Positions 1-5,648 of a stretch of DNA of 6,530 nucleotides are shown here, in pieces (the first letter of the stretch is position 1; every line of letters begins with the position of its first letter). Under the pieces are notes generated by a model. It was not told the origin of the DNA. It ran no database searches and saw only the letters and a program-made list of their open reading frames with translations. Location of the stretch: the NCBI GenBank assembly GCA_934667845.1, contig CAKUMQ010000095.1, positions 1 to 6,530 on the forward strand. The letters are read 5' to 3'. The translations under genes were made by a program, and so were the position numbers. Origin of the DNA: an uncultured Eubacteriales bacterium. GTDB lineage: Bacteria; Bacillota; Clostridia; Oscillospirales; Acutalibacteraceae.

Positions 1-2036
1 GTAAACGTGAACTGCCCGGTCGTATCCGAGGAATTCACGACTTTTTTCAGTTCCAGTTCACATCCCGTGCCGGTATAGACATTGGTAAACGTAAACTCTC
101 CCGCCGTACTGCTGGTCAGCTTCACGGCGGTATTGGTATCGCTTGCCGACAGCACATAGCCCGAAAGCTCTGCATTGCTCTCCACGATCCGGTAGTAATA
201 TCCTGTGGTATAGCTCTCCATCGAGATCCTTGTGGAAAGCACCCATGTGCCGTCGTCGTTCTTTTCCCAGTCTCCGATCTCACCGGCTTTAAAAGTCTTC
301 TGCGTGGTGAAGCCGCTCGCCGCATTGCGTCCGGACGATCTCTGCAGCTCAAACGTCAACTGATCCGAAAGCGTCTGCAGCTCTGCTTCGGACAGATCGC
401 CCCTGACCGTTTTGGTAACAGTGAAATACGGCTTGGTCGTCGAGGCAGGCGGTATCTTCTGACTGAACCAGACATTGTCGATATGGTTTCCGATGTAGGC
501 GTTATTTCCCGCCGCAGACACGGAAACAAAGAAGAACCGCGTCTCATGCTGCCCCTCCGGCACGGTGTATTGCCCGGAATGGGTAGTCCATGCTCCCTTA
601 TCAGCGGTCAGATTATTGATGACCGTCGCCTGGTAGGTATCCGGCGATTTCAGCACCGCATTCAGCTGCGTCTGCGTGCGTATATTTTTCGCTGTTTTTT
701 CCGGCATCATGACCACAGCCATGGTGTCTGTTCCCTGTCTCCCGTTGTGATCGACAGACCAGTTCATGGTGGTTCCCGGCACGGTGATGATCGTTTGGTA
801 CAGCGCGCCCTGCGCACCGGCGTTGATCTCGGCGTACTGCTTCCCGTCGGATGCCGTCCCCTGCCCGTGCCAATTGGCTGCATTGGTCTTGTGTTCATCA
901 GTGCCCGTATTGACGATCTCGATATAGTGCGCACCCTCCACAGCTTCGGCACCGCCGTATATGTGCTGTTTTTCTCCGCTGGTAAAGCCCTCTTCGTTTT
1001 CGGCCGTTGTTTTCCAATACAACCCCGCTGTTTCTTCGGGAACAAACTCCTGATACTGGTGATCGGTCAGATCCGGCGATTCAAAGCTGCCGTTGAGCAC
1101 GGAGAAGTGGTAGGTGCTGTTCTCGATCTCTGCGGACACATTTTCATACTCAACACCGTCAAGCACCAGCGTGACCCTGTATTTTACGGATGTCTGCGTT
1201 TCGGTAATGGTTCTGCCGTCCAGGGCAAGATTGAGCGCCGTTTCCCCGTCATCGCTGACATTGGACATGACCGTGCCGTTTATGGAAAAGAGCTTTTTCT
1301 CGACCGCTTCATAGGTTTTTCCGCCGTCGATGCTCTTATACCACAAAAACCGCACGTCTTTTTCTTCCGTCAGCTCACTGCCGCTTGCCACGCGCGCTTT
1401 ATAGCAGCCGGAATCGGGTACGTCGTCGACCACCTCGATGCGTATATTTTCCGCACCGGTCGCCGTTTGAGCGCGCACGGGGAGCCGCTGTATTCCGGAA
1501 ACGTCCTCTCCGCTTTCGGCAAAGCACGCTTCCGTATGCTTGTGCTCCGTTTTTTTGCAGATAAGTCCTTTAGGCTCTGTCGCCGGAACGGTCTCCACGC
1601 AGTCCGCGGTATGCCGATGGACCACGCCCGTTTTCCGGTCACACACGAGCTCTTCATCTTTAAAGCATTCCGCCGTGTGCGTATGCTCCTCCTGCTCGGG
1701 CAGCGTACAGATCAGCTCGCCGCTGTCGTCAAAACAAAAGCTGTCGTGCCGGTGGATCACATACTCACCGTCGCCGAGTTCTTCCTGCACGGCGCAGCTT
1801 ATCCTTTTATACGCGGGCTTCCCCGGCGTTGTATAGCACGCGTCGCCGTGCTCATGTTCCTCAAAGCCGCAATATGTATCCGGCGTGGAATTCAGCGTTA
1901 TGGCAGGCAGGATCATGGCATATGTCGTGATGAAAACGACAAGACAGACCGGTATGGACAAAATTCTGTACCGGATCCGTTTTCTGCGGTGCTGTTTATT
2001 CAGTTTTTCCGCCTGCGACCAAATATCTCTGTCCAT
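1..2036 (-). CDS. Large secreted Cna-B/SpaA-type surface protein with N-terminal Cys/His repeats (C-terminus beyond window)
   Basis: The frame starts at ATG 2036 and stays open for 678 codons to the left edge, so the C-terminus and any cell-wall sorting signal are not visible. The start is set by GGGAG seven bases upstream. Residues 1-24 are basic. Residues 25-47 are hydrophobic and end in TTYAMILPAITL, an element common in clostridial surface proteins. Residues 56-171 hold five Cys...HxHxxxC units (HxH at 61/63, 95/97, 118/120, 140/142, 165/167). Residues about 195-305 look Ig-like. Residues about 309-526 (NGSFESP, YAEINAG, NWSVDHNGRQG, IDNVWF) look like a jelly-roll binding module. Residues about 535-657 form a Cna-B/SpaA-like repeat ending in FTFTNVYT, and another begins at about 659. 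It is the third gene of the operon, 29 nt after the signal peptidase gene. An adhesin or pilin-like role is inferred; the ligand is unknown. Confidence 0.85.
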   Translation of the reverse strand, partial: MDRDIWSQAEKLNKQHRRKRIRYRILSIPVCLVVFITTYAMILPAITLNSTPDTYCGFEEHEHGDACYTTPGKPAYKRISCAVQEELGDGEYVIHRHDSFCFDDSGELICTLPEQEEHTHTAECFKDEELVCDRKTGVVHRHTADCVETVPATEPKGLICKKTEHKHTEACFAESGEDVSGIQRLPVRAQTATGAENIRIEVVDDVPDSGCYKARVASGSELTEEKDVRFLWYKSIDGGKTYEAVEKKLFSINGTVMSNVSDDGETALNLALDGRTITETQTSVKYRVTLVLDGVEYENVSAEIENSTYHFSVLNGSFESPDLTDHQYQEFVPEETAGLYWKTTAENEEGFTSGEKQHIYGGAEAVEGAHYIEIVNTGTDEHKTNAANWHGQGTASDGKQYAEINAGAQGALYQTIITVPGTTMNWSVDHNGRQGTDTMAVVMMPEKTAKNIRTQTQLNAVLKSPDTYQATVINNLTADKGAWTTHSGQYTVPEGQHETRFFFVSVSAAGNNAYIGNHIDNVWFSQKIPPASTTKPYFTVTKTVRGDLSEAELQTLSDQLTFELQRSSGRNAASGFTTQKTFKAGEIGDWEKNDDGTWVLSTRISMESYTTGYYYRIVESNAELSGYVLSASDTNTAVKLTSSTAGEFTFTNVYTGTGCELELKKVVNSSDTTGQFTF

Positions 2037-2043
2037 CGAAAAA

Positions 2044-2048
2044 CTCCC
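2044..2048 (-). promoter_or_regulatory. Ribosome binding site of the surface protein gene
   Basis: GGGAG on the minus strand lies seven bases before ATG 2036, inside the 29-nt gap after the signal peptidase stop codon. It fixes the start of the surface protein and supports separate translation initiation within one operon mRNA. Confidence 0.7.
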
Positions 2049-2065
2049 TGCAATAAATAGCCATA

Positions 2066-2659
2066 TCAGTCGATGCTGCCCATACGTTTCAGCGGCCACA
2101 CCCGGAATATGATCTTTCCGATAATTTCTTCCTTTTCCACACAGCCGACGAGAGAAGAACGTGAGTCCACACTGCTCTCCCGGTGGTCGCCCAGCACAAA
2201 AAGCGCATTTTGCGGCACGGTATACGGATATTCGATATCCGCGCTGCCGTATGATTTCTGTGTCAGATACGGCTCGTCGAGCAAGGCATCGTTGACATAT
2301 ACATCGCCGTTTTTGTCAATCGTGACCACATCTCCCGGCATGCCGATAATGCGCTTGACCAGCACACGGTTATTGTAATAAAACGCGATGATGTCCCCGG
2401 TCTTATAGTCCCGGGATTTCACCGATACCACAATTTCTCCCTCGTATAGATTCGGGTTCATGGAGGAACCGTAGATCTGCAGAACAGGCAGCAGCAGCGT
2501 CGCTACCAGAACACTGATGGCCGCCACAATGACCAGCGTGCCGACCGTACTGCGGAGCAGCTTTTTGTATCGGCTGCGGTATTTTTCTCTTTTCAGCTCG
2601 CCGCTTAATTCATCAACGGAGGGGACGGCGACGCCGGACGCTCTGTTTGTTGATCTCAT
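2066..2659 (-). CDS. Type I signal peptidase (S26 family), probably dedicated to the adjacent surface protein
   Basis: A 197-residue membrane serine protease that removes signal peptides on the outer face of the cytoplasmic membrane. Residues 1-37 are basic and cytoplasmic, and residues 38-60 form one membrane segment. All family boxes are present: GSSMNPN with the catalytic Ser66, VLVKRIIGMPGD with the general base Lys102, and LGDHRESSVDSRSS at about 156-169. The length is normal for a Gram-positive enzyme. I chose ATG 2659 because GGGAGGTG stands seven bases before it. An upstream TTG at 2689 would add ten residues but has no comparable ribosome site. It lies between a coiled-coil protein gene (32 nt) and a large surface protein gene (29 nt). 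This resembles pilus loci that carry their own signal peptidase, so that protein is its likely substrate, by inference. Because genomes usually hold several such paralogues, I give no gene symbol. Confidence 0.93.
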   Translation of the reverse strand: MRSTNRASGVAVPSVDELSGELKREKYRSRYKKLLRSTVGTLVIVAAISVLVATLLLPVLQIYGSSMNPNLYEGEIVVSVKSRDYKTGDIIAFYYNNRVLVKRIIGMPGDVVTIDKNGDVYVNDALLDEPYLTQKSYGSADIEYPYTVPQNALFVLGDHRESSVDSRSSLVGCVEKEEIIGKIIFRVWPLKRMGSID

Positions 2660-2666
2660 GCAGCCG

Positions 2667-2674
2667 CACCTCCC
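2667..2674 (-). promoter_or_regulatory. Strong ribosome binding site deciding the signal peptidase start
   Basis: GGGAGGTG on the minus strand lies seven bases upstream of ATG 2659. It argues against the alternative in-frame TTG at 2689, because it would then fall inside the coding region. Confidence 0.8.
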
Positions 2675-2691
2675 GTAAAAAGTGAACAAAG

Positions 2692-3102
2692 TCAGGTGTG
2701 CGTATTTAAAAACACCTTAAACTCGGCATTGAAGCTGTCAAGCCGCTGCCTGGCTTCTTCCGCCGCATCCGAAAGGATCATTTGCCGCTGCTCTTCGGCA
2801 GCTCTGACGATATCATCCGCTTTGACCTGCGCCTCGGCAATAATATCCTCCGCCTGGGTCTCGCGCTCCCGAAGGCTTTCCAGGTACTGCTTCGCCGCCT
2901 GATCGGCGCTTTCGAAAATCCCGCTCAGCTTCAGCGCCGCCTCCGCAAGCGTGCCGGAAGCGGATATGGCGATCTCACGCCGCTCAAGCTCTCTCTGTGC
3001 CGCCGTCAGCTCTTCCTCCGTGCGGGCGAGTTTTTTGCTTTGTGCGATCAGCATTTCCAGAAGCTCCGCACGGTTTAGCTTTTTCAGTTCCTTTTCTGTC
3101 AT
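2692..3102 (-). CDS. Small cytoplasmic coiled-coil protein of unknown function, first gene of the operon
   Basis: A 136-residue, highly charged protein with no signal peptide or membrane segment. It opens with MTEKELKKLNRAELLEMLI, a short helical motif. Residues about 20-46 (rich in Glu, Arg, Lys, Ala) and 63-128 are predicted by eye to be long helices with coiled-coil character. The second one contains Ala/Glu-rich phrases such as AEAQVKADDIVRAAEEQR, which recall DivIVA-like and ATP-synthase-b-like helices. That resemblance is compositional and not an assignment. ATG 3102 is preceded by AGAAGGGCGG, a moderate ribosome site. Its stop is 32 nt before the signal peptidase start, so the two are surely cotranscribed. 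A role in organising secretion or cell-pole placement is possible but only a guess from context. I recall similar proteins beside surface-protein loci in gut Clostridia, annotated as hypothetical. Confidence 0.8.
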   Translation of the reverse strand: MTEKELKKLNRAELLEMLIAQSKKLARTEEELTAAQRELERREIAISASGTLAEAALKLSGIFESADQAAKQYLESLRERETQAEDIIAEAQVKADDIVRAAEEQRQMILSDAAEEARQRLDSFNAEFKVFLNTHT

Positions 3103-3287
3103 AGGCTTACCGCCCTTCTGTCGTTCTCGCTTTTTTGATCCGTCGTTTTACCGGATGATAAACCGTATTTTCAAAGTGCGCCGACCGTAACGGAAAAGCA
3201 CCTGTTCTCCATCTGTCGGCAGTGTACCGCACGCCCGTTTCGGGCATCCTATCTCTTATATTGCCTCACAATCTTTTATAGTATAGC
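3103..3287 (-). promoter_or_regulatory. Long, potentially structured 5' leader of the minus-strand operon
   Basis: About 185 nt separate the predicted transcription start (near 3287) from ATG 3102, with no gene inside. In plus coordinates, GTGC 3176-3179 plus GCCGAC 3180-3185 can pair with GTCGGC 3215-3220 plus GCAC 3229-3232 (ten pairs, eight-base bulge 3221-3228). Directly abutting is GCCCG 3233-3237 with CGGGC 3241-3245 around a three-base loop. Weaker hairpins are ATTG/CAAT within 3260-3272 and ATCCG/CGGAT 3138-3142/3152-3156. I see no match to a riboswitch class I can name. No intrinsic terminator with a U-tract is apparent in the leader. Confidence 0.4.
3233..3245. repeat. Short GC-rich inverted repeat in the operon leader
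   Basis: GCCCG-TTT-CGGGC is a five-pair hairpin with a three-base loop, extendable by a G-U pair in the minus-strand RNA. It abuts the larger 3176-3232 stem. It is not followed by a T-run on either strand, so it is not a terminator. Confidence 0.45.
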
Positions 3288-3304
3288 ATCTATAGTATAG
3301 CATC
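3277..3304. repeat. Perfect tandem duplication of 14 bp carrying the -10 element
   Basis: TATAGTATAGCATC occurs at 3277-3290 and again, without any gap or mismatch, at 3291-3304. On the minus strand each unit reads GATGCTATACTATA and so contains an extended -10 (TGC-TATACT). The upstream copy is correctly spaced from a -35; the downstream copy is not. Confidence 0.9.
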
Positions 3305-3322
3305 ACATTTCTAAAAATTCAA
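3294..3322 (-). promoter_or_regulatory. Sigma-A-type promoter of the coiled-coil / signal peptidase / surface protein operon
   Basis: On the minus strand, TTGAAT (3322-3317) and TATACT (3299-3294) are separated by exactly 17 bp, and TG one base before the -10 makes it an extended -10. The predicted start is near 3287. The first -10 belongs to the tandem duplication 3277-3304, so a second extended -10 (3285-3280) lies 14 bp downstream but lacks a matching -35 (ATGTGA). A/T tracts lie at and upstream of the -35. Confidence 0.75.
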
Positions 3323-3360
3323 GCAAAAAAGCCGTTTTTCCGCATTTTTCAGCAAAAAAA
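3313..3360. other. A/T tracts phased at about 10 bp, likely bent DNA upstream of the operon promoter
   Basis: Runs of five to seven A or T occur at 3313-3317, 3325-3330, 3335-3339, 3345-3349 and 3354-3360. The last four are centred about 10 bp apart, close to one helical turn. Such phasing is known to cause intrinsic curvature, and A/T-rich DNA upstream of a -35 can act as an UP element. Here it would serve the minus-strand promoter. Confidence 0.5.
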
Positions 3361-3448
3361 GGGCCGGGAAGATAAAACAGGAAAATTTATCCGGATATCC
3401 TCCCGTTCCGGTGCGATACAGATCGGCTTTCCACACGCTGCCCGCTGT

Positions 3449-3458
3449 CGGTCGACCG
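3449..3458. repeat. 10-bp perfect palindrome upstream of the pncB promoter
   Basis: CGGTCGACCG is self-complementary and lies 43 bp upstream of the pncB -35. It could be an operator but matches no regulator site that I recognise. The rest of 3361-3500 shows no gene; it also holds a GGATATCC palindrome at 3393-3400. Confidence 0.25.
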
Positions 3459-3501
3459 GCATATTTTCCGTGCATTCCCCCGCTGTTTCTCACATATTCG
3501 C

Positions 3502-3530
3502 TTGCAATTTTCAGGAAAAGAAGGTATAAT
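3502..3530 (+). promoter_or_regulatory. Sigma-A-type promoter of pncB
   Basis: TTGCAA (3502-3507) and a consensus TATAAT (3525-3530) are separated by 17 bp. Transcription should start near 3537, leaving a leader of only about 25 nt before ATG 3562. That is too short for a riboswitch, so any control of pncB is likely at the promoter. Confidence 0.85.
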
Positions 3531-3545
3531 CAAAAGGAATAAACC

Positions 3546-3553
3546 GGAAGGGG
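3546..3553 (+). promoter_or_regulatory. Ribosome binding site deciding the pncB start
   Basis: GGAAGGGG lies eight bases before ATG 3562. The longer alternative, starting at TTG 3502, would begin within the -35 element of the promoter and cannot be on the predicted transcript. Confidence 0.8.
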
Positions 3554-3561
3554 TTTTTGGA

Positions 3562-5019
3562 ATGTCAAAACGAGATGTATATGCCTGCAATAACCTGACC
3601 ATGCTCACGGATTTTTATGAGCTGACCATGGCAAACGGCTTTTTTGAAAGCGGCAAGGGAGAACAGATCGTCTATTTCGATATGTTTTTCCGCCACATTC
3701 CCGACGACGGCGGCTATGCGGTCATGGCAGGCGTGGAACAGCTGATCCACTACCTCTCCCATCTGCACTTCACGGCGGCGGACATCGACTATCTGCGCGG
3801 TAAAAATCTGTTCAGCGAGGACTTTCTGCAATACCTCGCCGACTTCCGGTTCTGCTGTGATGTATGGGCTGTTCCCGAGGGCACGCCGATCTTCCCGCAC
3901 GAGCCGATCGTCACCGTGCGCGGTCCCGCCATGCAGGCACAGTTTATCGAGACGATGGTGCTGCTCTCGATCAACCACCAGTCGCTGATCGCCACCAAAG
4001 CCAGCCGTATCGTCCGCGCTGCGGACGGCCGTATGGTCATGGAATTCGGTTCCCGCCGCGCACAGGGCTATGACGGCGCAGTTTACGGCGCCCGTGCCGC
4101 TTATATCGGCGGATGCGCGGCGACTGCCTGCGCCATTGCCGACCGCGAGTTCCGTATTCCCGCCGCAGGCACCATGGCGCACAGCTGGGTGCAGCTGTTT
4201 GACTCCGAGCTGGAGGCATTCCGCGCCTATGCCCGCCAGTATCCGTCCAACTGCGTGCTGCTGGTCGACACCTACAGCGTGCTCAAATCCGGCATCCCGA
4301 ACGCCATCCGCGTATTCAACGAGGAGCTTTTGCCGCGCGGCTTCCGCCCGAAGGGCATCCGCATCGACTCGGGCGATATCACCTATCTGAGCAAAAAAGC
4401 CCGCCGCATGCTGGATGATGCCGGCTTTGCCGACTGCGGCATCGTCGCGTCCAACTCGCTGGACGAATATATCATCCGCGATATGATCCAGCAGGGCGCG
4501 GAGATCACCAGCTTCGGTGTGGGCGAGCGTCTCATCACCGCCTCCAGCGACCCCGTTTTCGGCGGCGTATACAAGCTGGCTGCCGTGGAAAAGGACGGCG
4601 TGATCGACCCGCGCATCAAGGTCAGCGAAAACGTCGCCAAGATCACCAATCCCTGTTTCAAAAAGGTGTGGCGGCTTTGTGACCGCGACAGCGGAAAGGC
4701 GATTGCGGATGTCATCACCCTGCACGACGAAGTGATCGACGATTCCAAGCCCTATGAGATCTTTGATCCCGAGCACATCTGGAAGCGCAAGACCGTGACC
4801 AATTTCACGGCGCTCGCCCTGCAGGAGCAGATCTTTGACAAGGGGCAGTGCGTATACACCTTCCCCGACCTCAAGACCATCCAGACCTATTGCCGCCAGC
4901 AGCTTGCCACGCTGTGGGATGAGGTGCTGCGCTTTGACAATCCGCACACCTATTATGTCGATCTGTCGCAGGCACTTTGGAACGAAAAGCAAAAGCTGCT
5001 CTCCGGATACGGAAAGTAA
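3562..5019 (+). CDS. pncB: Nicotinate phosphoribosyltransferase
   Basis: This cytoplasmic enzyme (EC 6.3.4.21) joins nicotinate to PRPP, coupled to ATP hydrolysis, to give nicotinate mononucleotide in the Preiss-Handler NAD salvage pathway. The 485-residue length fits the family. Recognisable segments are LTDFYELTMANGFF (15-28), EFGSRRAQG (161-169), GTMAHSWVQ (203-211), whose His207 matches the histidine phosphorylated during catalysis, VDTYSVLKSG (235-244), RIDSGD (267-272) and SNSLDE (297-302), and FGVGERLITASSDPVFGGVYKL (318-339) near the phosphate-binding side. The start at ATG 3562 follows GGAAGGGG, and a strong promoter sits just upstream. No key segment is missing. It is transcribed divergently from the surface-protein operon. 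A small regulator gene follows after 92 nt with no terminator between them, so partial cotranscription is possible. Confidence 0.96.
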   Translation: MSKRDVYACNNLTMLTDFYELTMANGFFESGKGEQIVYFDMFFRHIPDDGGYAVMAGVEQLIHYLSHLHFTAADIDYLRGKNLFSEDFLQYLADFRFCCDVWAVPEGTPIFPHEPIVTVRGPAMQAQFIETMVLLSINHQSLIATKASRIVRAADGRMVMEFGSRRAQGYDGAVYGARAAYIGGCAATACAIADREFRIPAAGTMAHSWVQLFDSELEAFRAYARQYPSNCVLLVDTYSVLKSGIPNAIRVFNEELLPRGFRPKGIRIDSGDITYLSKKARRMLDDAGFADCGIVASNSLDEYIIRDMIQQGAEITSFGVGERLITASSDPVFGGVYKLAAVEKDGVIDPRIKVSENVAKITNPCFKKVWRLCDRDSGKAIADVITLHDEVIDDSKPYEIFDPEHIWKRKTVTNFTALALQEQIFDKGQCVYTFPDLKTIQTYCRQQLATLWDEVLRFDNPHTYYVDLSQALWNEKQKLLSGYGK

Positions 5020-5070
5020 GTTTTTGGGAAATATTTTCGAATTTTTCATAAATTATACACATTCCTCCGC

Positions 5071-5076
5071 TATACT
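5071..5076 (+). promoter_or_regulatory. Possible -10 element for the winged-helix regulator gene
   Basis: TATACT lies 35 bases before ATG 5112, in an A/T-rich 92-bp gap after pncB. No convincing -35 is found at 16-18 bp spacing (for example ATAAAT at 5048-5053), so the promoter may be weak, activator-dependent or absent, in which case the gene depends on read-through from pncB. Confidence 0.3.
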
Positions 5077-5111
5077 TAAGGCAGAAGTTTCTGTATAAGG
5101 GGGAATGGTAA

Positions 5112-5594
5112 ATGTCAAAGCTGATGTTTATTACCGGAGAGGACAGCCATCTGCTGGACATTTTGATCTCCTCTCTGAAAGAAAACGGCTTTGCGGTCGA
5201 CTATTCCGATTTTTCCGATGAAATGCCGCGTTCCATCGTCCGCACCGACATTGCCCTTGTCTGCAAACCGGAGGTGCCCCCGGGCGAGGTGGCTTTCGGC
5301 GGCATCTCCATGGATCCGGAGAGCATGTCAGCGGTCAACGAGGATGGGAAGTACATTCACTTTACCCCGACGGAGTTTGCCCTGCTCACTTATCTGCTGA
5401 ACCGTGCGGATCGCGCCGTATCGCGCGATGAGCTGATCCCGGCGGTGTGGGGATACGAAAACCATCCCGGCTCCCGCATGGCGGACGATACGATCAAGCG
5501 TCTGCGCAGGAAGCTGACCAATACCCGTATGCGGGTCGAGACCATATGGGGCTACGGCTTTAAGGTGACCGAGATCGAACCGCACCGATCCTGA
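5112..5594 (+). CDS. OmpR/PhoB-type winged-helix regulator with a truncated, non-phosphorylatable receiver
   Basis: A 160-residue DNA-binding protein. Residues about 61-155 are an OmpR/PhoB winged helix: FTPTEFALLTYLLNRADRAV (84-103) followed by SRDELIPAVWGY, the recognition-helix part ADDTIKRLRRKL (124-135) and the wing hairpin VETIWGYGFKV (142-152). Residues 1-57 resemble the first half of a receiver: beta strand LMFIT, acidic pair E10-D11, helix LLDILISSLKENGF, and DIALVC (46-51), where the phosphoacceptor Asp of ordinary response regulators is replaced by Cys51. The remaining receiver half is absent. No frameshift is evident, and the frame is open throughout. AAGGGGGA seven bases before ATG 5112 sets the start. 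No histidine kinase gene is adjacent. It is probably an orphan regulator acting without phosphorylation; its targets are unknown. Confidence 0.85.
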   Translation: MSKLMFITGEDSHLLDILISSLKENGFAVDYSDFSDEMPRSIVRTDIALVCKPEVPPGEVAFGGISMDPESMSAVNEDGKYIHFTPTEFALLTYLLNRADRAVSRDELIPAVWGYENHPGSRMADDTIKRLRRKLTNTRMRVETIWGYGFKVTEIEPHRS

Positions 5595-5604
5595 CACAAG
5601 CGAA

Positions 5605-5646
5605 ACCGCCTCCCGGCTGATTCGTCAGCCGGGAGGCGGTATTTTT
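5605..5646 (+). terminator. Strong rho-independent terminator between convergent genes
   Basis: A perfect 16-bp stem (5605-5620 with 5625-5640) closes a TTCG loop, a stable tetraloop, and is followed by ATTTTT. It lies 11 bases after the regulator stop. On the minus strand only a short TTTCG follows the stem, so it may end the convergent hydrolase transcript less efficiently. Confidence 0.95.
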
Positions 5647-5648
5647 GT

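Noticed and set aside
483..2060. Plus-strand open frame of 525 codons
   Set aside because: It lies codon-on-codon opposite the surface protein gene. In that register it stays open simply because TTA, CTA and TCA sense codons are rare. Its translation shows no recognisable domain, while the opposite strand gives clear secretion and Cna-B features.
2660..2689. Upstream TTG start for the signal peptidase adding ten residues
   Set aside because: The GGGAGGTG site lies inside this extension and is correctly placed for ATG 2659.
3138..3156. Hairpin ATCCG/CGGAT as a terminator
   Set aside because: The stem has only five pairs and no T-run follows it on either strand; the T-run at 3131-3136 precedes it on the plus strand.
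3502..3561. Upstream TTG start for pncB adding 20 residues
   Set aside because: The added codons cover the -35 and -10 of the pncB promoter, and the ATG at 3562 has a strong ribosome site.
3531..3561. NAD- or niacin-responsive riboswitch before pncB
   Set aside because: The predicted leader is only about 25 nt, and no known niacin-regulator site was recognised near the promoter.
3565..5049. Minus-strand open frame of 494 codons
   Set aside because: It is the codon-aligned shadow of pncB, which has a promoter, a ribosome site and complete family motifs. The shadow product is a low-complexity mix with no domain.
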